Origin: Bacteroidota bacterium
GTDB lineage: Bacteria; Bacteroidota; Bacteroidia; Chitinophagales; Chitinophagaceae
NCBI GenBank assembly: GCA_018267625.1
Contig: JAFDYC010000048.1
Location: forward strand, 1-32,339
Direction of reading: 5' to 3'
Length of the DNA stretch: 32,339 bases
Shown here: positions 15,590-23,417 of the stretch, in pieces
How the letters are laid out: each line of letters opens with the position of its first letter
How positions within the stretch are numbered: the stretch's first letter is position 1
The notes under the pieces: generated by a model
What the model was told of the DNA's origin: nothing
What the model saw: only the letters and a program-made list of their open reading frames with translations
The model's database searches: none
Position numbers and translations under genes: made by a program

Positions 15590-16141
15590 TTAGCGGCTCA
15601 GGCCGTGGGTAGCAACCTGACGGGTGAAGAGTAGGAGGTAGCCGACCACAAACAGTATCGTGGTGAGCGCGGAGGCAGCAATCTTCAGCAGCAAAAGCAG
15701 CATATTGGAGAAGCTCCACATCTCGATGCTGAAGAAGACGGCATGGTGCAGCAGGATGAGGAAGCCGGCATAAGTGAGGAAGGCCGGCCAGCCTAAGTTT
15801 TTTACGCTGGGGCTTTGACCCGGATAATCTTCGAAGGCGCGGGGCAGCAGGGCGGCCAGCACATTGGGGCGGAGGTAGGCAATCAGGATGCAGGCAGCGG
15901 CATGCATCCCACCCGTGTTCATCAGTGCGTCCATAGTGAAGCCGGTGACGGCACCCAGGATCAGGGCCAGCCATACCGGAGTTTCGAAAGGCAGCAGCAG
16001 GATGAAGAGGGGATAGATGAGGGGCACAAACACGGGGAAACCGGAAGGCTCACTCCACCAGCGCAGGGTCAGCTTACTGAGCAGAATCTGTACGGCGATG
16101 ATGAGCCAGAAACGAAGGAAGTTTTTCAGTTGAATGCTCAT
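15590..16141 (-). CDS. mreD: Rod shape-determining protein MreD
   Basis: MreD is an inner-membrane part of the elongasome that supports MreC and MreB in guiding lateral cell-wall synthesis. The 183-residue protein has about five hydrophobic segments and the pattern LILGAVTGFTMDALMNTGG, matching the conserved GLxxDxxxxxxxG region of MreD. Primary sequence is weakly conserved in this family, so position matters: it starts 3 bases after mreC, downstream of mreB. In many Bacteroidota mrdA (PBP2) and rodA follow mreD; here they are absent, and a repeat doublet follows instead. Confidence 0.9.
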   Translation of the reverse strand: MSIQLKNFLRFWLIIAVQILLSKLTLRWWSEPSGFPVFVPLIYPLFILLLPFETPVWLALILGAVTGFTMDALMNTGGMHAAACILIAYLRPNVLAALLPRAFEDYPGQSPSVKNLGWPAFLTYAGFLILLHHAVFFSIEMWSFSNMLLLLLKIAASALTTILFVVGYLLLFTRQVATHGLSR

Positions 16142-16144
16142 GAC

Positions 16145-17071
16145 TTACCTCCTGGTTTTGGGCTTGATGAGTTCGCTGCCGTTGCGGGCTTCGAGGGCTT
16201 TTTGCTCCGTAGTGTAGCTGTTCTCCACCACATACACGTAGCGCAGGTTCCGGAAGTTGGTGGCAGGCTTCAGATAGAGCAGGCGCTTACCGGTCTTTTT
16301 CACAATCAGCACGCTGTCTACCACACCTACGGGCACCTCCGGTGGGAAGAAAGAATAGGTTGTCGTGCGTACGATGTTGCCGCGGTGCAGGGGTATTTGC
16401 CCCGGAACGTCTGGCATGTACAGGACATCGGGGCGGGTGGGTGCATCGCCATTCAGCCAGCTCACCTGGCCGGTTGTGCCGTCGGGTAGTTGGGCGCTCA
16501 CCGTCTGCAAGCTGGATAGCACCGAAAGTACCGTAGCAAAATGCCGGGAAACATGCACCACCTTGCCCACCACGCCTGTGCCCGAAATCACGGCCATGCC
16601 TTTCCGAATGCCCTCTTCGGAGCCCCGGTTCAGGGTGATGTAGTTGTTGCGCAGGGCCACACTGTTGTTAATGACTCTTGCCTGCCGATAAGTGTAGCGT
16701 GCATATTGCAGTTTCAGGCTGCTGTCGCCGGGCAAGGCCCGCAAGGCCGTGCTGTCGTGCAGTGTATCCACTGAAAAGCGCAGTTGGGCGAGCTGGTTGC
16801 GCAGGTGGGCATTTTCGCGTAGCAGGGAGTCATTGACCGTGCCCAGATTGAAATAATAGACCAGGGCACTCTGCCGCTGATACAAAAAGCCCGTGATGGC
16901 ATTGGAGGAGCTCAGCAGGTCATTGCCCTGGATGGTATTCGTGCGGGCAATCAGTACCAGGCACAGCGCCTCCAGAGCGATGAACAGTATCAGGTTGAAA
17001 AACCGGCGGACAAAACGAAAGAAATTCAGCAAGGCGCCTGTAGATTTTTCGGTTCTGGGTAAGGCCTGCAC
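16145..17071 (-). CDS. mreC: Rod shape-determining protein MreC
   Basis: MreC is a single-pass protein that links the cytoplasmic MreB filament to periplasmic wall synthases. The 308-residue protein shows a cytoplasmic start, one transmembrane helix (about 27-44), a coiled-coil segment around NDSLLRENAHLRNQLAQLRF, and the double beta-barrel domain with TLNRGSEEGIRKGMAVISGTG and GVVGKVVHVSRHFATVLSV. The start is GTG at 17071; the reading frame upstream has no ATG before a stop, so GTG is nearly forced. It begins 34 bases after mreB and ends 3 bases before mreD. Confidence 0.94.
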   Translation of the reverse strand: MQALPRTEKSTGALLNFFRFVRRFFNLILFIALEALCLVLIARTNTIQGNDLLSSSNAITGFLYQRQSALVYYFNLGTVNDSLLRENAHLRNQLAQLRFSVDTLHDSTALRALPGDSSLKLQYARYTYRQARVINNSVALRNNYITLNRGSEEGIRKGMAVISGTGVVGKVVHVSRHFATVLSVLSSLQTVSAQLPDGTTGQVSWLNGDAPTRPDVLYMPDVPGQIPLHRGNIVRTTTYSFFPPEVPVGVVDSVLIVKKTGKRLLYLKPATNFRNLRYVYVVENSYTTEQKALEARNGSELIKPKTRR

Positions 17072-17105
17072 CCTTGCGGATGCGCCCCTGCTGCTATACG
17101 GTTCC

Positions 17106-18128
17106 TCATTTCATCAGGAAGGGCATCTTCTGAATATTCTTTAAGGCCATACCCGTACCCCGCACTACGGCACGAAGGGGGTCATCGGCTACATGCACCG
17201 GCAGCTTGATTTTTGCTGCTATGCGTTTGTCGAGGCCGCGTAGCAAGGCACCACCGCCTGTGAGGTACAGGCCCCGGCGATAGATGTCGGCGGCCAGCTC
17301 CGGAGGTGTGCTTTCCAAAGCCTTCAGGATGGCTTCTTCGATTTTGAAGATGGATTTATCCAACGCCTCCGCGACTTCCTGATAAGTGACCATAATCTGC
17401 TTCGGGATGCCCGTCACCAGGTCCCGGCCATTGACGGCAATCTCATCCGGTGGGTTGTCCAATTCTTTCAAAGCAGAGCCTACATGGATTTTTATTTGTT
17501 CGGCGGTGCGCTCGCCAATCATCAGGCTGTGGTAGCGGCGCATGGCTTCCATGATGTCGGCTGTGAATTCATCGCCGGCAATACGGATGCTCTGGTCGCA
17601 GACAATACCTGCCAGGGCAATGACCGAGATGCCTGTTGTGCCGCCTCCGATGTCAATAATCATATTGCCCGTTGGCTCTTCCACATCAATGCCAATACCC
17701 AGGGCTGCAGCCATAGGCTCATGTATCATAAACACCTCGCGGGCACCGGATGCATTGGCACTGTCCCGCACAGCACGTTTTTCTACTTCCGTGATGGAAG
17801 AGGGGATGCAGATGACCATGCGCCAGGCGGGCGGGAATAAAGGCTTTTTTGGCAGCACGAGCTTAATCATCTCGCGGATCATCCCTTCGGCAGCGTTAAA
17901 GTCGGCTATCACACCGTCTTTCAGGGGGCGGATCGTTTTCAGGTTTTCGTGCGTCTTTTCGTGCATCATCATGGCCTTCTTGCCTACTGCCACGATGCGG
18001 TTGGAAGAACGGTCTGTGGCCACGATGGATGGTTCATCCACCACAACCTGGTCGTTATGAATGATTAAAGTATTGGCAGTACCGAGGTCAATAGCTATTT
18101 CCTGTGTCAGGAAGTTGAACAAACCCAT
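17106..18128 (-). CDS. mreB: Rod shape-determining actin homologue MreB
   Basis: MreB polymerises on the inner face of the membrane and directs elongation of the sidewall. The actin-fold motifs are clear: DLGTANT at 14-20 (phosphate 1), VVDEPSIVA, HEPMAAALGIGIDVEEPTG, DIGGGTTGISV (phosphate 2) and LTGGGALLRGLDKRI (adenosine). The N-terminal FNFL is a likely membrane-binding tip. Length 340 is normal. First gene of mreB-mreC-mreD. Upstream, CACCTTTG on the minus strand (18168-18175) differs from the -7 consensus at one base. Confidence 0.97.
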   Translation of the reverse strand: MGLFNFLTQEIAIDLGTANTLIIHNDQVVVDEPSIVATDRSSNRIVAVGKKAMMMHEKTHENLKTIRPLKDGVIADFNAAEGMIREMIKLVLPKKPLFPPAWRMVICIPSSITEVEKRAVRDSANASGAREVFMIHEPMAAALGIGIDVEEPTGNMIIDIGGGTTGISVIALAGIVCDQSIRIAGDEFTADIMEAMRRYHSLMIGERTAEQIKIHVGSALKELDNPPDEIAVNGRDLVTGIPKQIMVTYQEVAEALDKSIFKIEEAILKALESTPPELAADIYRRGLYLTGGGALLRGLDKRIAAKIKLPVHVADDPLRAVVRGTGMALKNIQKMPFLMK

Positions 18129-18442
18129 ATATCAGACAAGCGGGAATTGCGGTTAGAAAGAGATGCGCAAAGGTGGGAAAAAAGCAACTGCCAAAACAGG
18201 CCAAGTGTATTGAGTTTGGGTAGTTCTTTATTGAGTCCGCTTTGGGTTTCCGATGCGGCTTTCGTTGCATCCTTTCCTGTGTGGTGTTGGCTCTGGGATC
18301 TTGCCTCCTCCCCATTGCCCTCATCGAATAAATTGGAAATTTGTCCGGGCTGGGTGCAACAACTAAGAACAGGCGGCAATAGGATGGATACAAATCGCCA
18401 CCGGATATTCGTAATTGGCTGAGTCCGCTCAGTATTTTATTT
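18129..18442. other. Intergenic region between mreB and the GT-C pair
   Basis: No convincing gene. It is the divergent control region of mreB (minus) and the small membrane-anchored gene at 18443 (plus). It contains a near-consensus mreB -7 element and a 10-bp direct repeat TGAGTCCGCT (18232-18241 and 18420-18429). A hydrophilic open frame on the minus strand has no family features and is not called. Confidence 0.4.
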
Positions 18443-18808
18443 GTGAAACGAAACTTTACGATCTATTTCCTGAGTCTTGTCATTGGGGTATGTGTGCTGA
18501 ATGCCTATCGGATGGCTCGCACCGAAACGCCATACGATAAGGTAATCAGGCTGGCCGGAAGCTATACCTTCCATACAAGTCCTATTTATTACACGCATGA
18601 TCACGCCAACACTTCGGATTATGCAGGAGTACTCCGGATGGCCCTCGCACCCACTCCGGTTTTATTTCTTGACGAAGGGAACATGAAGCCTGGGGATACT
18701 TGTTTTTTTCTGGGAAGCAAGCGCACGCAGATACCCTCTGATTTGCATCTGTTGCAGGGCGTGATTGTTCAAGATTCCATACAAATAGCGGTCTGTACCG
18801 TTCTTTAG
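18443..18808 (+). CDS. Small membrane-anchored protein of unknown function
   Basis: A 121-residue protein with a GTG start at 18443. Residues 1-22 form an N-terminal hydrophobic segment (KRNFTIYFLSLVIGVCVLNAY), either a signal anchor or a signal peptide, followed by an exported domain rich in aromatic and histidine residues (IYYTHDHANTSDYAG) and ending in a beta-rich stretch. No family recognised. The next gene, a GT-C-like membrane protein, starts 6 bases after its stop, so the two are almost certainly co-expressed. A role as accessory subunit of that enzyme is inference. Non-ATG start and lack of known homology lower confidence in the exact start but not in the reading frame. Confidence 0.65.
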   Translation: MKRNFTIYFLSLVIGVCVLNAYRMARTETPYDKVIRLAGSYTFHTSPIYYTHDHANTSDYAGVLRMALAPTPVLFLDEGNMKPGDTCFFLGSKRTQIPSDLHLLQGVIVQDSIQIAVCTVL

Positions 18809-18814
18809 AGGCAG

Positions 18815-20023
18815 ATGCATTCTTTCAGTAAACAGATTTCCCGACTCCTGCTTTGCCTGTCGCTGATCAGCATTTGCCATTTCCTGATTCTTCAATTTCA
18901 ACTGCCGGTTCGTTTCAACTTACTGCTGACAGGCGCTTTGGGCATTGGGGTTTTAATAGTGTTCCTAAAAGCTACAGCACCTCTGCCCGTATTTTCCTAC
19001 TCAGTACCCTGGCAGTTGGCGTTGGTCCTTCTTTTTTTTGCAACGGCCTTCCTGTTCCGCACGCGCAAGTATGGCGGCTGGGATGCTACCGGGATTTATC
19101 ATTTAGCTGCCAATTACCTTACTCATCCTCAGGCTTGGAAAAATATGTGGCTGTTGCCCAGGCAGCATGGTGATTATCCTTTGTTTTTGGGTTCACTCAT
19201 TGGGTTTTTTCGGCAGTTATTTCCGTGCATTCCCACATACCAGTTTGGCTATTGCCTCTCTGCCCTGTTTACACTGGCCATTCCCTGCTTGCTTTTCGTT
19301 GAATTAAGAACCAAAAGCCTCTTTCTGGCCTGGGCGGCCCTGCTTGCTTTTTTTGCCAATCTGTTTTATCTCAACAGCGGCATCAATCAATATGCGGACA
19401 TTCCCCTTGCAGGATTTACTCTGCTTGCTTTTATCGCGCTTCAGCACTTGAAGGATAAGGGCAACCCAAATCTTATCTGGCTTTGCTGGACTGCCTTGGG
19501 CGCTATGATCTGGACAAAAAATGAAGGAATTTTTTATGCTGCTGTGTTCATCCTGTTTCAGGTAAAACCACTCTTTCGATTCACCAAAGCCCGACCAGTA
19601 TCCTTCCTATATTTTCTTCTCTTTGTCCTTTCCCTAATCCTCCTGAAGCATGGTGCACATCAGAATGATTTATTCCAACACGCACGCAGTGCAAGTGCCT
19701 GGTCGGAGGCGCTCCGCATTGAGAAGTTCAAAACAATTCTGGTTTTTCTGACAACCAAATTTGTCGGCACGTTCCCCATCGTAGCCTTACTGTTTTTTGC
19801 TTATCTATTGCAAAGTGCCTACTGCAAGCGGGTGCCGGCCCGATTATTTTGGATGGTTATGAGCTTTGTTATCGGGATTGTCTGTGTTTATATGCTTTCG
19901 CCCTATGGCCTTCGATGGCATTTGGCCACCTCTGCAACGCGCCTGCTTCTGCAAGTTTCCATCCCTCTGACATATGTACTGGCCCAAGGCTGGCCGCGCA
20001 AAAATCCCAAAACGTCATCCTGA
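18815..20023 (+). CDS. GT-C-type membrane glycosyltransferase, putative
   Basis: A 402-residue polytopic protein with about ten transmembrane segments. Features of the GT-C fold (PMT/ArnT/RgtA relatives) are visible: GGWDATGIYHLAANYL in the first large loop, where the aspartate would be the catalytic or metal-binding acid, HGDYPLFLGSLIGFF, and QYADIPLAGF plus WTKNEGIFY in later loops. Such enzymes transfer sugars from polyprenyl-phosphate donors to lipids or proteins on the periplasmic side. It is paired with the small exported protein 6 bases upstream. The acceptor is unknown; a link with the GT2 at 29227, which could make the polyprenyl-phosphate sugar, is inference. The C terminus looks complete (stop 20021-20023). 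Confidence 0.78.
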   Translation: MHSFSKQISRLLLCLSLISICHFLILQFQLPVRFNLLLTGALGIGVLIVFLKATAPLPVFSYSVPWQLALVLLFFATAFLFRTRKYGGWDATGIYHLAANYLTHPQAWKNMWLLPRQHGDYPLFLGSLIGFFRQLFPCIPTYQFGYCLSALFTLAIPCLLFVELRTKSLFLAWAALLAFFANLFYLNSGINQYADIPLAGFTLLAFIALQHLKDKGNPNLIWLCWTALGAMIWTKNEGIFYAAVFILFQVKPLFRFTKARPVSFLYFLLFVLSLILLKHGAHQNDLFQHARSASAWSEALRIEKFKTILVFLTTKFVGTFPIVALLFFAYLLQSAYCKRVPARLFWMVMSFVIGIVCVYMLSPYGLRWHLATSATRLLLQVSIPLTYVLAQGWPRKNPKTSS

Positions 20024-20399
20024 GTCCTACTCTACCTGAATGTTCATTTTGTGTAGCGTCAATTTTCAAAATCTTCAGGGAACTGTAGAACCGCAAATGG
20101 GCCCATGAAGACTGCTTCGTGTTTGTCTCAGTTTGCTCAGGCAGTACCTGGCAATGAGAGACAGATCTAATATGCCCACCCCCGTTAACAATCCCTTCAC
20201 CCAACCTTTTTCAAAAAATTATCGTCTTATTTTCTGTCATGCACTATTGAGCATGCCAGCATTCATCTTTTTCATCTTATAAAACACAAAATCATGAGCC
20301 AAAAAAACATCGCTTATGAAGCTGCCGGCACAGCTGGCAACAGAAGGTTCTTAAGGGTTCCTACACACACACACACACACAGCGCTTAGGCGTTTACGT
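20024..20399. other. Upstream region of the T9SS cargo pair
   Basis: No complete gene is open here. It carries an ATG at 20294 followed by 31 sense codons that run through the (AC)9 tract into a TAG at 20387-20389. One more AC unit would join this frame to the T9SS cargo gene. The rest is AT-rich near 20210-20290, where a promoter is expected, but no exact TAnnTTTG was found. Confidence 0.5.
20363..20381 (+). repeat. (AC)9 simple sequence repeat at a gene start
   Basis: Nine AC units plus a final A. The tract lies between ATG 20294 and the main frame of the T9SS cargo gene and sets which frame the ATG reads. With 9 units the ATG frame stops at 20387-20389; with 10 or 7 units it is continuous with the cargo gene. 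Sequencing slippage is an alternative explanation. Confidence 0.9.
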
Positions 20400-22193
20400 G
20401 TGGCAATTGCCTGTACTGTGATGGGGCTGGTTACATTTTCATTGCCTGGTATGCTTCGGGCACAGACAATAATTCCAGCTACGGGCATTGAAATCCCGAT
20501 TACTGCCTCTTGGGCAGCAAACTCCAATAACGATGTGGTGGTCAATAACGACATGCTGGAGTTTGTGGGCCTGAATGCGGTAACAGGCCAAATTATGAAT
20601 GGCTTTATTCACGCTATTGTGTATGGCAAAAGATTTTCGCCGGCAGGTCTGGGCGGGACTGAATCGTTCCTCTGGGTGCAGGATAACCTGGGCAGCACAG
20701 CTACAATTCAACTGCCAGATAGCGCCATAGAACCGGATGTGGCCATTGCCGAGTATGACTCAGGCGGCACGGTGCTTTACAAAGTTTGCGTCGTATATAA
20801 CTATTCGCCTTACACAGGCGGATATTTGGTGCGCAATCCCCATTTTGCCGTTTATTATTTGTGGGGTGTAAATACTGGCAGCTTGAACTTAGCATTGATG
20901 AATGATACCAAGCTAAGCGGGGCTACTTGTGGCGCAACACCGCATATTGACTTGTGGAGCGATGCGGTGCACACAAACCCCATCAGCGGGAACCCGACCT
21001 TGCATAAGTATGGAATTGTCTGGTCAGATGATAGTTTGAATTCGGAATTGATATTGGCTAAAGGAGATTTAACCATACTAGGAAGCTTGACCTTTCCAAT
21101 AAGGCCATTATTTAACACGGATTGCTACATGCCCGATGTAACCTGTGTTACCGACCCGCGCGGCAATGATTTGATGGAAATCACCTACGGGCATTCCAAC
21201 TCATATGCCTATACGCATGGCACGCAATATTTTCAATTGATGCACGGCGAGTATAACACCACTACAAGCAATTGGTCTGTTGCCCCCACACAGGTTGAAG
21301 ACAGTATTGAGGTGTATGCCCCGCGCATTGAAGCTATGAGCCAGTATGACGGCACCTCGGCCAAATGGCAGATTGCTGCGGATGTGAAATTTGTTCGTTC
21401 CGTTGGCCCTCCCGGCACCATTCCTCCCGGCATTTTGCAAGACCTCCCCTGCGGCCAGCCCTCGGTATGGATGGTAGCCGGCTACAATGATTTTACAGGC
21501 ATAGAACCCAAATCATATTCAACCAACACCTGCGCCAGCGGCCAGCTGCCAGCACCGATGGGAACCCAGCATCAGGATGTTTCCGTACCGCAGTTTATCA
21601 CCGAAGATGTCAAAGGTGCTTGTGTGGCAGCAGGTATCAGCCCAGGGTTCAATAGCAACATCGGCAACCAGCAATACACCATCGGTTTCTTCCCCTGGCA
21701 AAGCAGCTCGAACCATACCCGCTATGCCCGCGCGGTAGATCCCCTGACAGGCATTATGCCGAACCTGGATTTCTATGAAGTGAACACAAATGGCTTTCCG
21801 GTAAACTATCCCTGGGATGCAGATAAGGCAATGGCAATCAGCAGCTGCTCCAACACAGGGCTGGATTTATTTGCATCCTGGTTCAATGGCTCTAATGTCG
21901 TGTACAAGCACCCGAACCCAAACATTATGACCTTCCGGATGACGAAGCCAGGGGTCAGCAACCTGACAAAATCGGGCAACATATACCCGAACCCGGTAGT
22001 ATCGATGTTGAATATTGACGGGCAGGAAGGCGGTCAATATGTTGTGGCTGATATTTCAGGGAGGGAATTGTTGCGGGGCTACTTAAAGGCACATACCGGA
22101 ATAGACCTGAATACTCTGTCCTCCGGGATTTATCTACTGCGCATTACGACAGCACCAGGCAAAGTAGAAACCCTTAAACTCCTGAAGCAATGA
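20400..22193 (+). CDS. T9SS type A sorting domain protein, large
   Basis: A secreted protein of 597 residues if read from GTG 20400. A hydrophobic signal region (ACTVMGLVTFSLPGMLRAQ) opens it, then a long beta-rich domain of unknown function (about 25-520), and a C-terminal T9SS type A sorting domain over the last 72 residues: GNIYPNPVVSMLNIDG, VADISGREL and LSSGIYLLRI. T9SS exports such cargo across the outer membrane and usually anchors it to the surface. The frame upstream of GTG reads ALRRLR, a basic n-region expected of a signal peptide, suggesting true translation from ATG 20294 once the AC tract has one more unit. The next T9SS gene overlaps its stop by four bases (ATGA). Start uncertain, rest confident. 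Confidence 0.8.
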   Translation: MAIACTVMGLVTFSLPGMLRAQTIIPATGIEIPITASWAANSNNDVVVNNDMLEFVGLNAVTGQIMNGFIHAIVYGKRFSPAGLGGTESFLWVQDNLGSTATIQLPDSAIEPDVAIAEYDSGGTVLYKVCVVYNYSPYTGGYLVRNPHFAVYYLWGVNTGSLNLALMNDTKLSGATCGATPHIDLWSDAVHTNPISGNPTLHKYGIVWSDDSLNSELILAKGDLTILGSLTFPIRPLFNTDCYMPDVTCVTDPRGNDLMEITYGHSNSYAYTHGTQYFQLMHGEYNTTTSNWSVAPTQVEDSIEVYAPRIEAMSQYDGTSAKWQIAADVKFVRSVGPPGTIPPGILQDLPCGQPSVWMVAGYNDFTGIEPKSYSTNTCASGQLPAPMGTQHQDVSVPQFITEDVKGACVAAGISPGFNSNIGNQQYTIGFFPWQSSSNHTRYARAVDPLTGIMPNLDFYEVNTNGFPVNYPWDADKAMAISSCSNTGLDLFASWFNGSNVVYKHPNPNIMTFRMTKPGVSNLTKSGNIYPNPVVSMLNIDGQEGGQYVVADISGRELLRGYLKAHTGIDLNTLSSGIYLLRITTAPGKVETLKLLKQ

Positions 22194-23188
22194 ACAATAA
22201 ATTGAAGCACTTTTTGGCGGTAGCACTTTTCGGACTGCTCAGCCTGAGCTTTTCTGCGCATCCCCTGGCACAGACTATAGTCCCTCAGTTCGATTGTTTC
22301 AACAAGAAGGATAGCACTGTCTATACCGGATATTACATTGACAATGGTATGAATTCCTCCTGTCAATTGAAGATTCAAAGTATCTATTTGCCTGGCGATT
22401 TTGGTGCGGCACCAATGGGCAGGATTCAGAATCTGTATTTGCAAGTTTGGGGCAACCCCTATGAAAAAGACACACTGCCATTTCCGCAGCATTTGCGGAT
22501 ACGGATGGGATACACAGAACGAAGTGTATTCCCCAACACCGCAGCAACTCAAAGTTTTGCGACGTTTGATACATTCTTAACCACATCAATGACCACAGTG
22601 GTGAACCGAGATACCTCTGTATGGCCCAAGAATCTTAAGTATGCAAAAGATGGGGACTGGGTGAAGATTCCGGTCAATGATAGTGGTTTTATCTATATGC
22701 CGGGCCAAAACATGGTTGTGGAGCTTTATATCATGACACCCTACGTTACACACTTTTTGACGGGAGCTTGTTCCTCAAAATCCTCACGTTGGGGGAATAG
22801 GCTTATGTACGGGAAATATGCAGATACTGGTTTGTATCTTCCTGACACAGCACGATATGGTGCGGGATGGAGAGAAGTGGTCAGCATTGGCTTCGACCTC
22901 ACCCCCACCTCAGTCACTGAGCTGAGCAATATCCAAGGCATTGGTCTGTTCCCCAATCCCGCTCAGGCAGGGCGTTTCAACCTATCCTTAGATGCTAAGC
23001 AAGCCATGCGGGAGGTGACCGTTTTGGTGCGTGATGTTACCGGCAGAGAGGTGTTAAGCAGGCAATTCACCAACCCCGGCAAAAGCCTGTTTGAGGCTAT
23101 CAATTTGGGCACCGCCGTCCCTGGCATCTATTTCGTACACATCACGGCAGATGACGAGGTGTTCAGCCGAAGGCTGAGTGTGGAGTAG
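22190..23188 (+). CDS. T9SS type A sorting domain protein, small
   Basis: A 332-residue secreted protein. The signal peptide is clear (KLKHFLAVALFGLLSLSFSA, cleavage near PLAQT). The middle (about 30-245) is beta-rich, with aromatic and asparagine-rich stretches and no recognised catalytic motif. The last 80 residues are a T9SS type A sorting domain with LFPNPAQAGRFNLSL, VRDVTGREVLSR and VPGIYFVHI. ATG at 22190 overlaps the stop of the larger T9SS gene in ATGA, so the two are translationally coupled and probably act together at the surface. A hairpin terminator follows 26 bases after the stop. Confidence 0.87.
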   Translation: MNNKLKHFLAVALFGLLSLSFSAHPLAQTIVPQFDCFNKKDSTVYTGYYIDNGMNSSCQLKIQSIYLPGDFGAAPMGRIQNLYLQVWGNPYEKDTLPFPQHLRIRMGYTERSVFPNTAATQSFATFDTFLTTSMTTVVNRDTSVWPKNLKYAKDGDWVKIPVNDSGFIYMPGQNMVVELYIMTPYVTHFLTGACSSKSSRWGNRLMYGKYADTGLYLPDTARYGAGWREVVSIGFDLTPTSVTELSNIQGIGLFPNPAQAGRFNLSLDAKQAMREVTVLVRDVTGREVLSRQFTNPGKSLFEAINLGTAVPGIYFVHITADDEVFSRRLSVE

Positions 23189-23214
23189 GGTTTTCTTCAG
23201 GAATGCAAATTCAT

Positions 23215-23244
23215 AAAGCCGGCTCGCGAGAGGCGGCTTTTTTT
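23215..23244 (+). terminator. Terminator of the T9SS cargo operon
   Basis: AAAGCCG (23215-23221) pairs perfectly with CGGCTTT (23234-23240), followed by more T residues. It closes the cargo pair before murF. Confidence 0.7.
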
Positions 23245-23417
23245 AGTGAGGTGTTATTGTACAAAGCTTCTGAGAAAAACTAATAGACTGAATAGTCTTG
23301 AACACGTCCCAACAACATCTTCATTGGAAATTAGAAATCAGGAAATAACAATTCGCCAAAAAAATTTGCACGAGCCAAAACCGCATTATCCACCCATTCC
23401 CGGAAATTCGTCGCAGC

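Noticed and set aside
18088..18393. Minus-strand frame in the mreB upstream region
   Set aside because: Low-complexity, hydrophilic sequence overlapping the mreB start, with no recognisable domain or promoter.
18232..18429. 10-bp direct repeat TGAGTCCGCT between mreB and the GT-C pair
   Set aside because: Only two copies, short, and no association with a mobile feature; chance is adequate.
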